From positions 1 to 64,000 of the forward strand of contig NZ_JACBYS010000001.1 of the NCBI RefSeq assembly GCF_013408245.1: a DNA stretch of 64,000 nucleotides, read 5' to 3'. The notes beneath the pieces were generated by a model. The model made no database searches, was not told the origin of the DNA, and was given only the letters and a program-made list of their open reading frames with translations. Position numbers and translations under genes: made by a program. The stretch comes from Duganella sp. 1224 (GTDB lineage: Bacteria; Pseudomonadota; Gammaproteobacteria; Burkholderiales; Burkholderiaceae_D). How positions within the stretch are numbered: position 1 is the first letter of the stretch; the number at the start of each line of letters is the position of its first letter. Positions 18,535 through 28,355 of the stretch are shown piece after piece.

Positions 18535-18978
18535 ATGACCACTGTGACCGTGATTCCCCACCTGGTATGCGAAGGCGCCGCCGACGCCATCGAGTTCTAT
18601 AAAAAAGCCTTCAACGCCGTCGAGCAGATGCGCATGCCCGGCGAGAATGGCCGCCTGATGCACGCCGCCATCAGCATCGGCGCCTCCACCATCATGCTGG
18701 CCGACGATTTTCCCGAGTACGGCGGCTTCGGGCCAAAGGCGCTGAAGGGCAGTCCGGTCACGCTGCACCTGATCGTGCCCGACATCGACCAGGCCTTCCA
18801 GCAGGCGGTGGACGCCGGCGCCACGGTGCGCATGCCGCCGGCCGACATGTTCTGGGGCGACCGCTACGGCCAGGTGATCGATCCGTTCGGCCACCACTGG
18901 TCGCTGGCCACCCACATCAAGGACATGACGCCGGCGGAGATGATGGAAGCGATGAAACAGCAAGCCGACTGCCAGTGA
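18535..18978 (+). CDS. VOC-family (glyoxalase/PhnB-like) protein
   Basis: 147 residues of the vicinal-oxygen-chelate fold. TVIPHLVCEGAADAIEFYKKAF opens the first beta-alpha-beta-beta-beta unit, and DRYGQVIDPFGHHWSLATH closes the second. PhnB-like members are common next to ECF sigma factors and YCII proteins; none has an assigned reaction. AAGGAG precedes the ATG. It is the first gene of a five-gene run ending with the ECF42 sigma gene. Confidence 0.88.
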   Translation: MTTVTVIPHLVCEGAADAIEFYKKAFNAVEQMRMPGENGRLMHAAISIGASTIMLADDFPEYGGFGPKALKGSPVTLHLIVPDIDQAFQQAVDAGATVRMPPADMFWGDRYGQVIDPFGHHWSLATHIKDMTPAEMMEAMKQQADCQ

Positions 18979-18988
18979 GGAGCCAGCG

Positions 18989-19402
18989 ATGCGATTCATG
19001 ATCATCATCAAGGCCACCGCGGACTCCGAAGCGGGCAAGATGCCCAGCACCGAGCTGCTGACGGCGATGGGCAAGTTCAACGAGGAACTGGTCAACGCCG
19101 GCGTGCTGCTGGCCGGCGAGGGCCTGCACCCGAGTTCGCGGGGCGCGCGCATCCACTTCGACGGCCAGACCCGCACCGTGACCGACGGTCCGTTCGCCGA
19201 AACCAAGGAACTGATCGCCGGCTTCTGGCTGATCCAGGTGAAGTCGAAGGAGGAGGCCATCGAGTGGATGAAGCGCTGCCCGAACCCATTCGAGACGCCG
19301 TCCGACATCGAGATCCGCCAGGTGTTCGAAATGAGCGACTTCGGCGACGCCGCCACGCCGGCCTTGGTGGCGCAGGAAGAGGCTTTGCGCGCGCGGCTGT
19401 GA
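18989..19402 (+). CDS. DGPF (YCII-related) domain protein
   Basis: 137 residues. RFMIIIKATADSEAG starts the ferredoxin-like fold, and TVTDGPFAETKELIAGFWLI holds the DGPF signature that names the family. DGPF proteins are the standard neighbours and regulon members of ECF42 sigma factors; their biochemical role is not established. GAGGAG precedes the ATG. Ten bases separate it from the VOC gene. Confidence 0.9.
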   Translation: MRFMIIIKATADSEAGKMPSTELLTAMGKFNEELVNAGVLLAGEGLHPSSRGARIHFDGQTRTVTDGPFAETKELIAGFWLIQVKSKEEAIEWMKRCPNPFETPSDIEIRQVFEMSDFGDAATPALVAQEEALRARL

Positions 19403-19439
19403 TACCTTATCGGCTACGTTTATTCTGGAGCACGATGGT

Positions 19440-20252
19440 ATGGAATTCATGGTACTGCGCCGCGCCAACCAAAGCACGGAGCGCGGCATACAGCCGCCGG
19501 CGCTGGAGCCGGGCACGTTTCTGCGTCCCAGCGCCGAGGCGGTGCGGCTGCAGCGGCGCAACGGCGCGTGGAGCGAGCTGAAAGGCCCGTTCCCGCCCAA
19601 GGAACTGGTGGCCGGCTTCGTGCTGCTGGAGGCCGAGTCGCGCGAGGACATCATCGAGCAGGTGCGGTGGTGGCCCTTGTTCGACAGCGGCGCGGTGTAT
19701 GAAATCCGCGACGCCGGCTGCCCCGGCAACTGCGTCGGCTTCGACGAGCGCGGCACGGCGGCCGGCACGCTGCCGCGGCGCGACGAGGCGCTGACGCGCT
19801 ACGTGATCTTCCTGCGCTCGGACGCCGACGCCGAGGCCGACGCCGTGCCGCCGCCGGAAGTCATCGACGTCATGAACGCCTACAACGAGGCCGGCGTGCA
19901 GCAGGGCGTGCTGCTGGCCGGCGAGGGGCTCAAGGGCAGCGGCACCGCCGCCCGCGTCCACTACGCCAATTCCAAAACCTCGGTGGTGGACGGCCCGTTC
20001 ACGGAAGTGAAGGAGCTGATCGCCGGCTACTGGATGATCCAGGCCGCCTCGCGCGAGGCGGCCATCGCCTGGGCCAAGGCCTACCCGTACCCGCAGCCGG
20101 GCGACCTGACGCTGGAAATCCGCGAGGCCTGCGAGCGCATCGACCACGTCGAGTTCACGCCGGAGATGATCAAGGCCGAGGAGCGCCTGCGCGCCGAGTT
20201 GCTGGAAGCGGGCCTGCGCAACGCCTTCAGCAAGGCGGCCCGTGGCGGCTGA
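19440..20252 (+). CDS. Tandem DGPF/YCII protein with degenerate first domain
   Basis: 270 residues made of two related halves. The second (about 118-250) is a complete DGPF domain, TRYVIFLRSDADAEAD through VVDGPFTEVKELIAGYWMIQ. The first (about 1-100) keeps only the second half of such a domain: KGPFPPKELVAGFVLLEAES aligns with the DGPF segment, with K replacing D. It looks like a fusion after duplication, with decay of the N-terminal unit. The gene overlaps the sigma-factor start by 11 bases, so the two are probably translated together. Confidence 0.83.
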   Translation: MEFMVLRRANQSTERGIQPPALEPGTFLRPSAEAVRLQRRNGAWSELKGPFPPKELVAGFVLLEAESREDIIEQVRWWPLFDSGAVYEIRDAGCPGNCVGFDERGTAAGTLPRRDEALTRYVIFLRSDADAEADAVPPPEVIDVMNAYNEAGVQQGVLLAGEGLKGSGTAARVHYANSKTSVVDGPFTEVKELIAGYWMIQAASREAAIAWAKAYPYPQPGDLTLEIREACERIDHVEFTPEMIKAEERLRAELLEAGLRNAFSKAARGG

Positions 20253-21510
20253 CGTCCACAAGATCGTCGAGGCGGTGTGGCGGATGGAGTCCGCCAAAAT
20301 CATCGCCGTGCTGGCGCGCATGCTGCGCGACGTCGGCCAGGCCGAGGAACTGGCGCAGGACGCGCTGGTGCTGGCGCTGGAGCGCTGGCCGGACAGCGGC
20401 GTGCCGGAGCAGCCGGCCGCCTGGCTGACCACGGTGGCGAAGAACCGCGCGCTGGACGTGCTGCGCCACCGCCAGCTGCACCAGGAAAAAGAAGCGGCGA
20501 TCAGCTACGAAATCGACCATCAGCTACAGGACGCCGCACCGGACCTGGAAGCGGCGGTGGCCAACGCGCTGGAAAACGACATCGGCGACGACCTGTTGCG
20601 GCTGGTGTTCGTGGCTTGCCATCCGGTGCTGCCGACCGATGGCCGGGTGGCGCTGACGCTGCGCATGCTCGGCGGCCTGAGCACCGAGGAAATCGCCCGC
20701 GCCTTCCTGGTGCCGGAAAAAACCGTGGCGCAGCGCATCGTGCGCGCCAAGCGTACGCTGGCCGAGGCCAAAGTGCCGTTCGAAGCGCCGCGCGCGCACG
20801 AGCTGGGCGAGCGGCTGGGGTCGGTGCTGCAAGTCATTTACCTGATCTACAACGAGGGCTATTCCGCCAGCGCCGGCGCCGACTGGATGCGGCCGGCGCT
20901 GTGCGAGGAAGCGCTGCGGCTGGGACGCATCCTGGCCGGGTTGCAGCCGGACGAGCCAGAGGTGCACGGACTGGTGGCGCTGATGGAAATCCAGTCCTCG
21001 CGCGCCCGCGCCCGCGTGGGACCGGACGGCGCGCCGATCCTGCTGCTGGAGCAGGACCGCGCGCGCTGGGACCAGTTGCTGATCCGGCGCGGGCTGGCGG
21101 CGCTGGCGCGCGCCGAGCAGGCCGGGCGCGGCCTGGGTCCGTATGGCCTGCAGGCCGCGATTGCCGCCTGCCACGCGCGCGCGCGCCAGGCGGCGGACAC
21201 CGACTGGGCGCGCATCGCCGCGCTGTACGACGCGCTGGCGCAACTGTCGCCGTCGCCGATTGTCGAGCTGAATCGCGCTGTGGCGCTGTCGATGGCATAC
21301 GGTCCGCAGGCGGGGCTGGAGGTGGTGGACGGCTTGCTGGCGGCGCCAGCGTTGAAGAACTACCATTTGCTGCCCAGCGTGCGTGGCGACCTGCTGGCCA
21401 GGCTGGGCCGCCACGACGAGGCGCGCGGCGAATTCGAGCGCGCCGCGGCGCTGACGCACAACCAGCGCGAACGCCAGTTGCTGCTGGCGCGCGCGCGGGC
21501 GCCGCATTAA
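20242..21510 (+). CDS. ECF42-type RNA polymerase sigma factor
   Basis: 422 residues, far longer than a normal ECF sigma factor. Region 2 (LRDVGQAEELAQDALVLALE, TVAKNRALDVLRHR) and region 4 (GGLSTEEIARAFLVPEKTVA) occupy the first 185 or so residues. The remaining 230, starting near YLIYNEGYSASAGADW and ending in TPR-like helices, are the C-terminal extension typical of ECF42. In that group the extension replaces a classical anti-sigma factor as the control element. The GTG start at 20242 overlaps the DGPF gene. Confidence 0.9.
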   Translation: MAADVHKIVEAVWRMESAKIIAVLARMLRDVGQAEELAQDALVLALERWPDSGVPEQPAAWLTTVAKNRALDVLRHRQLHQEKEAAISYEIDHQLQDAAPDLEAAVANALENDIGDDLLRLVFVACHPVLPTDGRVALTLRMLGGLSTEEIARAFLVPEKTVAQRIVRAKRTLAEAKVPFEAPRAHELGERLGSVLQVIYLIYNEGYSASAGADWMRPALCEEALRLGRILAGLQPDEPEVHGLVALMEIQSSRARARVGPDGAPILLLEQDRARWDQLLIRRGLAALARAEQAGRGLGPYGLQAAIAACHARARQAADTDWARIAALYDALAQLSPSPIVELNRAVALSMAYGPQAGLEVVDGLLAAPALKNYHLLPSVRGDLLARLGRHDEARGEFERAAALTHNQRERQLLLARARAPH

Positions 21511-21512
21511 GG

Positions 21513-22019
21513 TCAGGCCAGCGTGGCTTCCAGCACCTTGACCAGCGACTCGATGCCCTCGGCGTCGGTCTGGTCGAAACGGTTCGGCAGCGGGCTGTCC
21601 AGGTCGAACACGCCGACGATGGCGCCATCCGGGCCACGCACCGGCACCACCAGTTCCGAGCGCGAGTTGACGTCGCAGGCGATGTGGCCGGGGAAGGCGT
21701 GCACGTCCGGCACCACGATCGATTTGCCCTCGACCACGGTGGTGCCGCAGACGCCGCGGCCTTTCTTGATGCGGATGCAGGCCGGCTTGCCCTGGAACGG
21801 TCCCAGCACCAGCTCATCGCCCTTGAGGAAGTAGAAGCCGGCCCAGTTCAGGCCCGGCATGCTGTTGAACACCAGCGAGCTGAAATTGGCGGTGTTGGCG
21901 ATCAGGTCGGATTCGCCGTGCACCAGGCCTTGCAGCTGCGGGCGCAAATCGTTGTACATGGCGTTTTTGGCGTCGGCACTGTCGGTGCCGTAGGCGGTGT
22001 CGCTGAGGGTGAAGGTCAT
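21513..22019 (-). CDS. msrC: Free methionine-(R)-sulfoxide reductase (GAF domain)
   Basis: 168 residues forming one GAF domain. NWAGFYFLKGDELVLGPFQG and the three conserved cysteines of fRMsr enzymes are present: KPACIRI, GRGVCG and HIACD. The enzyme reduces free methionine-R-sulfoxide with thioredoxin, an oxidative-stress repair role. The frame continues upstream to 23552, but that part is antisense to the exonuclease gene; the ATG at 22019 starts the family N-terminus. It converges on the sigma-factor gene. Confidence 0.9.
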   Translation of the reverse strand: MTFTLSDTAYGTDSADAKNAMYNDLRPQLQGLVHGESDLIANTANFSSLVFNSMPGLNWAGFYFLKGDELVLGPFQGKPACIRIKKGRGVCGTTVVEGKSIVVPDVHAFPGHIACDVNSRSELVVPVRGPDGAIVGVFDLDSPLPNRFDQTDAEGIESLVKVLEATLA

Positions 22020-22095
22020 GGTGTGTTGTTCAGAAAATAAGCGCGGGCGCGCCGAAGCCGATATGGTAGCCCATCCGGCCAGATTACGAAGACTT

Positions 22096-22112
22096 CCTAC
22101 CCTATTTGTAGG
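22096..22112. promoter_or_regulatory. Small inverted repeat upstream of msrC
   Basis: CCTAC-N7-GTAGG lies about 80 bases before the msrC start and faces the small plus-strand gene at 22188. Its right part, TATTTGTAGG (22103-22112), also occurs at 36909-36918 before the Crp/Fnr-type gene, in the same orientation relative to the minus-strand gene. It may be a regulator site; the assignment is tentative. Confidence 0.3.
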
Positions 22113-22187
22113 CAGTATCCGATAGCGCAACGGCCGCGCGCGGGGTACTCTGGTGGGCAGCGCGTGTACAACCAAGCGGGGGAAACC

Positions 22188-22370
22188 ATGTCCACCAGAA
22201 AAAAGAACGCAGAGCCACCGCGGCGCAGCAAATCGAAGCCAGCCGGGCCGCCACCAGCTCCCGTCATCGATATCGACGCCATCCTGATGATCGGCGAAGA
22301 ACGCATCTGCATCGTGGGTGAGGAAGATGACAACACCACCTTCATGGCGGAAGTGGTCGATCCGCTGTAG
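22188..22370 (+). CDS. Small hypothetical protein
   Basis: 60 residues. A good ribosome binding site (GGGGGAAACC) precedes the ATG. The N-terminal third is basic and proline-rich (STRKKNAEPPRRSKSK) and the rest acidic (ILMIGEERICIVGEEDDNTT). I recognise no family. It lies 75 bases upstream of the repair operon on the same strand and could be its first gene or an independent unit. Confidence 0.6.
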   Translation: MSTRKKNAEPPRRSKSKPAGPPPAPVIDIDAILMIGEERICIVGEEDDNTTFMAEVVDPL

Positions 22371-22445
22371 CATCGGTGCGTTGGCTGACAGACTGACGCA
22401 TATCCGCATAGGACAATCGGCCATCGTTACCCGAGAGAGCCGTGT

Positions 22446-23501
22446 ATGTCCGGAGATATGGTGATCGTCCGCAAGGAAGGCCTGTACTGTGTGCCTGGCC
22501 AGTTTTACATCGACCCGTGGCGACCGGTGGAACGGGCGGTCATCACCCACGCGCACGGCGACCACGCGCGCGGCGGCCACCAGCACTACCTGGCGGCGGC
22601 GCCGGGCGTCAACGTCATGCGGTCGCGGCTGGGGCCGATCAACATCACCGGGCTGGCGTACGGCGAGCGGGTGGTGCACAACGGCGTGACCGTGTCGCTG
22701 CATCCGGCCGGCCATGTGCTCGGCTCGGCGCAGGTGCGCATGGAGTACCGCGGCGAGGTGTGGGTGGCGTCGGGCGACTACAAGGTCGAGGCGGACCGCA
22801 CCTGCACGCCGTTCGAGCCGGTGCGCTGCGATACCTTCATCACCGAATCCACCTTCGGCCTGCCGATCTACCGCTGGCAGCCGGAACAGCAAATCTTTGA
22901 CGACGTCAACGCCTGGTGGGCGGCCAATGCGGAGCAGGGCCGCGCCAGCGTGCTGCTGGGCTACAGCTTCGGCAAGGCGCAGCGGCTGTTGAGCGGACTG
23001 GAGCCGTCGATCGGCCCGATCATCGCGCACGGCGCGGTGCAGACGCTCAACCAGGTCTACCGCGATGAGGGCGTGTGGCTGCCGCAGAGCGTGATGGTGG
23101 GCGACGTGCCGAAGAGCGAGATCGGCAAGTCGATCGTGCTGGCGCCGCCGTCGGCCGCCGGCTCGCCGTGGGTCAAGCGCTTTGGCGATTTCAGCGATGG
23201 CTTTGCCAGCGGCTGGATGCAGCTGCGCGGCGCCCGCCGGCGCCGTGGCGTCGACCGCGGCTTCGTGCTGTCCGACCACGCCGACTGGCCGGGCCTGCTG
23301 GAGGCGATCAGCGCCACCGGCGCCCAGCGCGTCATCGTCACCCACGGCGCGATCGCGGTGCTGGTGCGCTGGCTGCAGGCGCAGGGCTTGCAGGCCAGCG
23401 GCTTCGATACCGAATACGGCGACGACGAGGCCGAGGACGCCAACGCCAATGCCGCCGCCGGCCCCACCTTCCCGGCCTCGGAGGGCGCCGAACATGCGTG
23501 A
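22446..23501 (+). CDS. Ligase-associated DNA exonuclease, metallo-beta-lactamase/beta-CASP fold
   Basis: 351 residues. The metal-binding THAHGDHARGG near residues 37-44, PAGHVLGSAQ and a late SDHADWPGLL are the core motifs of the beta-CASP nuclease superfamily (SNM1/Artemis relatives). This branch is annotated as the exonuclease of the ligase-associated DNA damage response cluster. It is the first of four overlapping genes: its last eight bases overlap the ligase start. GAGAG lies upstream of the ATG; a second ATG at 22458 is a possible alternative. Confidence 0.9.
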   Translation: MSGDMVIVRKEGLYCVPGQFYIDPWRPVERAVITHAHGDHARGGHQHYLAAAPGVNVMRSRLGPINITGLAYGERVVHNGVTVSLHPAGHVLGSAQVRMEYRGEVWVASGDYKVEADRTCTPFEPVRCDTFITESTFGLPIYRWQPEQQIFDDVNAWWAANAEQGRASVLLGYSFGKAQRLLSGLEPSIGPIIAHGAVQTLNQVYRDEGVWLPQSVMVGDVPKSEIGKSIVLAPPSAAGSPWVKRFGDFSDGFASGWMQLRGARRRRGVDRGFVLSDHADWPGLLEAISATGAQRVIVTHGAIAVLVRWLQAQGLQASGFDTEYGDDEAEDANANAAAGPTFPASEGAEHA

Positions 23502-25113
23502 CTTCGCCCGCCTGTACGCCGCGCTGGACGAGACCACGTCCACCAGCCGCAAGCTGGCGGCGCTGCAAACCTATTTCACCACCGCCGCGCCGCAGGACGC
23601 CGCCTGGGCCGTGTACTTCCTGGCCGGCGGCAAGCCGCGCCAGGCGGTGCCGACCAAGCTGCTGCGCCAGTACGCGATGGAATACGCCGGCCTCGACGAC
23701 TGGCTGTTCGACGAGTGCTACCACGCGGTGGGCGACCTGGCCGAGACCATCGCGCTGGTGCTGCCGCCGCCCCAGCATCCGAGCGAGATCGGCCTGGCCG
23801 ACTGGATCGAACTGGGCATCGCTCCCTTGCGCGGCGCCGCGCCAGACACCGTGCGCACCGCCTTGTTCACCTACTGGGATCAGCTCGACACGCGCGAGCG
23901 CTTCCTGCTGACCAAGCTGATCGGCGGCGGCTTCCGCGTCGGCGTCTCGCGGCTGCTGGTGACGCGCGCGCTGAGCGCCATCGCCGGCCTCGACAGCAAA
24001 CTGATCGCCCAGCGCCTGATGGGCTGGACCGACGGCAGCGTCAGCCCGACCGCCGCCGGCTTCCAGCAGCTGACCGCCGCCCACGCGCCGGCAGAGCTGG
24101 CGCAGCGCGGCGGCCAGCCCTACCCGTTCTTCCTGGCGCACCAGCTGGAGCGGGCGCCGTCGTCGCTGGGCGAGCTGACCGGCTGGCAGGTGGAATGGAA
24201 GTACGACGGCATGCGTGCCCAGCTGGTGCGGCGCGAGGGCAAGAACTGGCTGTGGTCGCGCGGCGAGGACCTGATCACCGAACGCTTCCCGGAACTGGCC
24301 TCGCTGCGCCTGCCGGACGGCGTGGTGATCGACGGCGAAATCCTGATCTGGCATGGCGGCAACGCGCCAGCGCCGTTTGCCGACCTGCAGAAGCGCATGG
24401 GCCGCAAGCAGGTGTCGGCGCGGCTGCTGGGCGAATTGCCGGCGGTGATGGTGGCCTACGATCTGCTGGAGCTGGACGGCCGCGACCTGCGCGACCTGCC
24501 GCAAGCCGAGCGGCGCATGCTGCTGGAGCAGCTGATCGGCAGCCTGCAGGGCGCGCCGCAACTGCGCCTGTCGCCGCTGATCGTGGCCGACAGCTGGGCC
24601 CAGCTGGCCGAGATCCGCAACCAGTCGCGCGAGCGCGGCGTCGAGGGCATGATGCTGAAGGCGGTGGACGCGCGCTACGGCGTCGGCCGCACCAAGAGCG
24701 TGGGCACGTGGTGGAAGTGGAAGATCGACCCCTACAGCGTGGACGCGGTGCTGATCTACGCCCAGGCCGGCCACGGCCGCCGCGCCTCGCTGTACACCGA
24801 CTACACCTTCGCCGTGTGGGACGAGGAGCGCAAGCTGGTGCCGTTCGCCAAGGCCTACTCGGGCCTGACCGACGCCGAGATCGCCCAGGTGGACCAGGCG
24901 ATCCGCAAGACCACCATCGAGAAATTCGGCCCGGTGCGCAGCGTCACGCCGAGCATGGTGTTCGAGATCGGCTTCGAGGGCATCGCCAGTTCGCCGCGCC
25001 ACAAGTCGGGCATCGCCGTGCGCTTCCCGCGCATCCTGCGGCGGCGCGAAGATAAATCGGTGGACGAGGCCGACACGCTGGAGTCGCTGAAAAGCCTGCT
25101 TGTGGCCTCATGA
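23494..25113 (+). CDS. ATP-dependent DNA ligase of the ligase-associated repair cluster
   Basis: 539 residues. An alpha-helical N-terminal DNA-binding domain (about 1-200) precedes the nucleotidyltransferase domain with the adenylation lysine K236 in [18 protein letters not shown] (motif III), EGMMLKAVD (motif IV) and [17 protein letters not shown] (motif V) follow, and then an OB-fold. It seals nicks with ATP. It is separate from the NAD-dependent replicative ligase and lacks LigD polymerase and nuclease domains. The start at ATG 23494 overlaps the exonuclease gene; the stop overlaps the helicase start by four bases. Confidence 0.93.
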   Translation: MRDFARLYAALDETTSTSRKLAALQTYFTTAAPQDAAWAVYFLAGGKPRQAVPTKLLRQYAMEYAGLDDWLFDECYHAVGDLAETIALVLPPPQHPSEIGLADWIELGIAPLRGAAPDTVRTALFTYWDQLDTRERFLLTKLIGGGFRVGVSRLLVTRALSAIAGLDSKLIAQRLMGWTDGSVSPTAAGFQQLTAAHAPAELAQRGGQPYPFFLAHQLERAPSSLGELTGWQVEWKYDGMRAQLVRREGKNWLWSRGEDLITERFPELASLRLPDGVVIDGEILIWHGGNAPAPFADLQKRMGRKQVSARLLGELPAVMVAYDLLELDGRDLRDLPQAERRMLLEQLIGSLQGAPQLRLSPLIVADSWAQLAEIRNQSRERGVEGMMLKAVDARYGVGRTKSVGTWWKWKIDPYSVDAVLIYAQAGHGRRASLYTDYTFAVWDEERKLVPFAKAYSGLTDAEIAQVDQAIRKTTIEKFGPVRSVTPSMVFEIGFEGIASSPRHKSGIAVRFPRILRRREDKSVDEADTLESLKSLLVAS

Positions 25114-27593
25114 ACGCGGACGACTGGTTTGCCGAACGCGGCTGGACGGTATTCCCGTTCCAGCGCGCCGTGTGGGAGGCGGCCGCGGCCGGCCGCTCGG
25201 GCCTGCTGCACGCCACCACCGGCGCCGGCAAGACCTACGCCGTCTGGTTCGCCGCGCTGCAACGGGCCGGCTACGGCGAACGTCCGCCCGGCCGCGCCAA
25301 CGCCTTGCGCGCCCGCGTGCGGCGTTTGCCGTCCGAGGCCGGCGCCGCCAAGACCGGCCTGCGCGTGCTGTGGATCACGCCGATGCGCGCACTGGCCGCC
25401 GACACGCTGCGCGCGCTGCAGGCCGCCGCGCCCGACTGGCAGGTCGAGGCGCGCACCGGCGACACCAGCTCGGCCCAGCGCGCGCGCCAGAACAAGCACC
25501 TGCCGGACGCGCTGATCACCACGCCGGAAAGCCTGACGCTGCTGCTCAGCCACCCGGACGCCGCCGAGCGCTTCAAGCACCTGCAGATGATCATCATCGA
25601 CGAATGGCACGAGCTGATGGGCAACAAGCGCGGCGTGCAGACCCAGCTGGCGCTGGCGCGGCTGCGCCATTGGAACCCGGCGCTGCTGGTGTGGGGCCTG
25701 TCCGCCACGCTGGGCAACCTGGAGCGCGCGCGCGAGGTGCTGATGCCGGACGGTGTCATCATCGAGGGCCACGTCGGCAAGCAGATCGTGGTGGACACGC
25801 TGATCCCCGAGCAGCCGTCGCGCTTCCCGTGGGGCGGCCACCTCGGCGTGCAGATGCTGCAGCCGGTGATCGCTGAAATTGACCAGCACGCCACCACGCT
25901 GGTGTTCACCAATACGCGTTCCCAGGCCGAGCTGTGGTATCAGCACATGCTGGACGCGCGCCCCGACTGGGCCGGCCTAATCGCGCTGCACCACGGCTCG
26001 CTGGACAAGGAAGTGCGCGACTGGGTCGAGCAGGGCCTCAAGCAGGGCCAGCTCAAGGCGGTGGTGTGCACTTCCAGCCTGGACCTCGGCGTCGACTTCC
26101 TGCCGGTCGAGCGCGTGCTGCAGATCGGCAGCGCCAAGGGCATCGCCCGGCTGCTGCAACGCGCCGGCCGCAGCGGCCACGCGCCGGGCCGGGTGTCGCG
26201 CCTGACGCTGGTGCCGACGCAAAGCCTGGAACTGCTGGAGGCGGCCGGCGCCATCCACGCGGTCGCCGCGCGCGACATCGAGGCGCGGCCGGTGCCGGAC
26301 AAGCCGCTGGACGTGCTGGTGCAGCACCTGGTGACGATCGCGCTGGGCGGCGGCTTCCGCTCGGATGCATTGCTGGCCGAGGTGCGCAGCGCCTGGTCGT
26401 TCCGCCACCTGAGCGACGACGAATGGCAATGGGCGCTGGACTTTGTCGCGCGCGGCGGGCAGACGCTGGCCGTTTATCCCGAATACCGGCGCGTGCTGCC
26501 GGACGCGGAGGGCGTCTACCGGGTGCCGGACGCCGCGCTCGGCCGCCGCCACCGCATGGGCATCGGCACCATCGTGTCCGACTCGTCGCTGCAGGTGAAA
26601 TACGTCAGCGGCGGGCGGCTCGGCAGCGTGGAGGAATCGTTCATCGCGCGCCTGCGCAAGGGCGACCACTTTTTGTTCGCCGGCCGCATCCTGGAATTTG
26701 TGCGGCTGCACGAGATGACCGCCTACGTGCGCCGCGCCACCGGCGCCAGGGGCGCGGTGCCGCGCTGGCAGGGCGGGCGCATGCCGATGTCGTCGGAACT
26801 GGCGCACGCCGCGCTGGAGCAGCTGCGGCTGGCCACGCAGGGCCGCTACGACGGGCCGGAGATGCGCGCGCTGGCGCCGCTGCTGGCCATCCAGCAGCGC
26901 TGGTCGTCGCTGCCAACGCCGGACGCCACCGTCATCGAAACCATGCACAGCCGCGAGGGGCGGCACCTGTTCATGTTCCCGTTTGCCGGCCGCTCGGTGC
27001 ATGTGGGGCTGGCCTCGCTGCTGGCCTACCGCGTCGGCCGCATGACGCCGGTGACGTTTTCGATCGCCGTCAACGACTACGGCTTCGAGCTGCTGTCCGC
27101 GCAGGCGCTGGAATGGGCGCCGCTGCTGGACGCGGCGCGCGGCGCCGATGTCGGCCTGTTCAGCACCGAGCATCTGCTGGAGGACGTGCTGGCCAGCCTC
27201 AACGCCACCGAAATGTCGCAGCGGCGCTTCCGCGAAATCGCCCGCATCGCCGGCCTGGTGTTCCAGGGCTATCCGGGGCAGGGCAAGAGCGCGCGCCAGC
27301 TGCAGGCCTCGTCCTCGTTGTTCTTTGCCGTGTTCCGCCAGCATGACGCCGGCAACCTGTTGCTGACACAGGCGCAGCGCGAGGTGCTGGAGCAGGAACT
27401 CGAACTCGGCCGCCTGCGCGCGACGCTGCTGGAATTGCAGGCGCGCAGCGTGCGTTTCCACGCGATCAAGCGGGCCACACCGTTCGGCTTTGCCTTGATG
27501 GTCGAGCGCTTCCGTGAAAAACTGACGACAGAAAAACTGTCGGACCGCGTCGCCCGCCTGGTGCGCGAACTGGAGAAAGCCGCCGGACCATGA
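25110..27593 (+). CDS. Lhr-type DEXH-box helicase of the ligase-associated repair cluster
   Basis: 827 residues, the size of an Lhr core helicase without the long C-terminal extension. Walker A is [13 protein letters not shown], motif [11 protein letters not shown], motif III SATLGN and motif [13 protein letters not shown]. The C-terminal half carries the winged-helix and domain-4 module of Lhr ([20 protein letters not shown]). Characterised relatives are 3'-to-5' ATP-dependent translocases on single-stranded DNA that unwind RNA:DNA hybrids. It is coupled on both sides by four-base overlaps (ATGA). Confidence 0.93.
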   Translation: MNADDWFAERGWTVFPFQRAVWEAAAAGRSGLLHATTGAGKTYAVWFAALQRAGYGERPPGRANALRARVRRLPSEAGAAKTGLRVLWITPMRALAADTLRALQAAAPDWQVEARTGDTSSAQRARQNKHLPDALITTPESLTLLLSHPDAAERFKHLQMIIIDEWHELMGNKRGVQTQLALARLRHWNPALLVWGLSATLGNLERAREVLMPDGVIIEGHVGKQIVVDTLIPEQPSRFPWGGHLGVQMLQPVIAEIDQHATTLVFTNTRSQAELWYQHMLDARPDWAGLIALHHGSLDKEVRDWVEQGLKQGQLKAVVCTSSLDLGVDFLPVERVLQIGSAKGIARLLQRAGRSGHAPGRVSRLTLVPTQSLELLEAAGAIHAVAARDIEARPVPDKPLDVLVQHLVTIALGGGFRSDALLAEVRSAWSFRHLSDDEWQWALDFVARGGQTLAVYPEYRRVLPDAEGVYRVPDAALGRRHRMGIGTIVSDSSLQVKYVSGGRLGSVEESFIARLRKGDHFLFAGRILEFVRLHEMTAYVRRATGARGAVPRWQGGRMPMSSELAHAALEQLRLATQGRYDGPEMRALAPLLAIQQRWSSLPTPDATVIETMHSREGRHLFMFPFAGRSVHVGLASLLAYRVGRMTPVTFSIAVNDYGFELLSAQALEWAPLLDAARGADVGLFSTEHLLEDVLASLNATEMSQRRFREIARIAGLVFQGYPGQGKSARQLQASSSLFFAVFRQHDAGNLLLTQAQREVLEQELELGRLRATLLELQARSVRFHAIKRATPFGFALMVERFREKLTTEKLSDRVARLVRELEKAAGP

Positions 27594-28231
27594 GGATCAC
27601 CCTGGCCAACGAAACCCTGCTGCTGTTGCCGCAAAAGGCCGCCTACTGGCCGCGCGAGGGCATGCTGATTATTGCCGACATCCACTTCGGCAAGGCTGCC
27701 GCCTTCCGCGCGCTGGGCGTGCCGGTGCCGGGCGGCACCACCAGCGCCAACCTGGCGGCACTGGACATGCTGCTGGCGCAATACGAGGTGCGACACATCA
27801 TGTTCCTTGGCGATTTTCTGCACGCGCGCGCGGCCCACGCGCCGGCCACGCTGGCGGCGATGCTGGGATGGCGCCAGCGCCATCCGGGGCTGCAGCTGAC
27901 GCTGGTGCGCGGCAACCACGACAAGCACGCCGGCGACCCGCCGGACGCGCTGGGCATCGCCCTGGTGGACGAGCCGCACGTGGTCGGGCCGTTCGCGTTC
28001 TGCCACCATCCGGACGTGCTGGTGCCGTCGTATGTGCTGGCCGGCCATGTGCACCCGGTGTACCGGCTGCGCTCGGGCTGGGACTCGCTATTGCTGCCGT
28101 GTTTTCTGGTGGGGCCGCAGCGCATGGTGCTGCCATCGTTTGGCGCCTTTACCGGCGGCCATCCGGTGCTGGCGCAGCCGGACGAGCGGGTGTACGTCAG
28201 CAGCGGCGAGGCGGTGCTGGAAATTCCCTGA
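27590..28231 (+). CDS. pdeM: Ligase-associated metallophosphoesterase/endonuclease PdeM
   Basis: 213 residues of the calcineurin-like phosphoesterase fold. Metal ligands are seen in order: [30 protein letters not shown] and GHVHPV. Characterised members are manganese-dependent phosphodiesterases and DNA nucleases encoded beside Lhr helicase and ligase. It is the last gene of the four-gene operon and overlaps the helicase gene by four bases. Confidence 0.9.
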   Translation: MRITLANETLLLLPQKAAYWPREGMLIIADIHFGKAAAFRALGVPVPGGTTSANLAALDMLLAQYEVRHIMFLGDFLHARAAHAPATLAAMLGWRQRHPGLQLTLVRGNHDKHAGDPPDALGIALVDEPHVVGPFAFCHHPDVLVPSYVLAGHVHPVYRLRSGWDSLLLPCFLVGPQRMVLPSFGAFTGGHPVLAQPDERVYVSSGEAVLEIP

Positions 28232-28307
28232 TGCGTGAGCGCAAAGCTCCTACATCGAAGGCTGAAGGCGTCCTACTGCGGTTGTGGGGTCCCTGAACTA
28301 GGATGAC

Positions 28308-28332
28308 TGCTCCCGCGTGACGTGCGGGAGCA
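28308..28332 (+). promoter_or_regulatory. Hairpin in the leader of the KGG-repeat gene
   Basis: TGCTCCCGC and GCGGGAGCA form a perfect nine-pair stem around a seven-base loop. It ends 23 bases before the ATG and 76 bases after the pdeM stop. No T-run follows, so it is either a weak terminator of the repair operon or a leader structure of the stress gene. Confidence 0.4.
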
Positions 28333-28355
28333 ACGACTGACTTCAGGAGAGCATC

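Noticed and set aside
22020..23552. Upstream extension of the msrC frame over the exonuclease gene
   Set aside because: Antisense to a conserved gene; the GAF domain starts at 22019.
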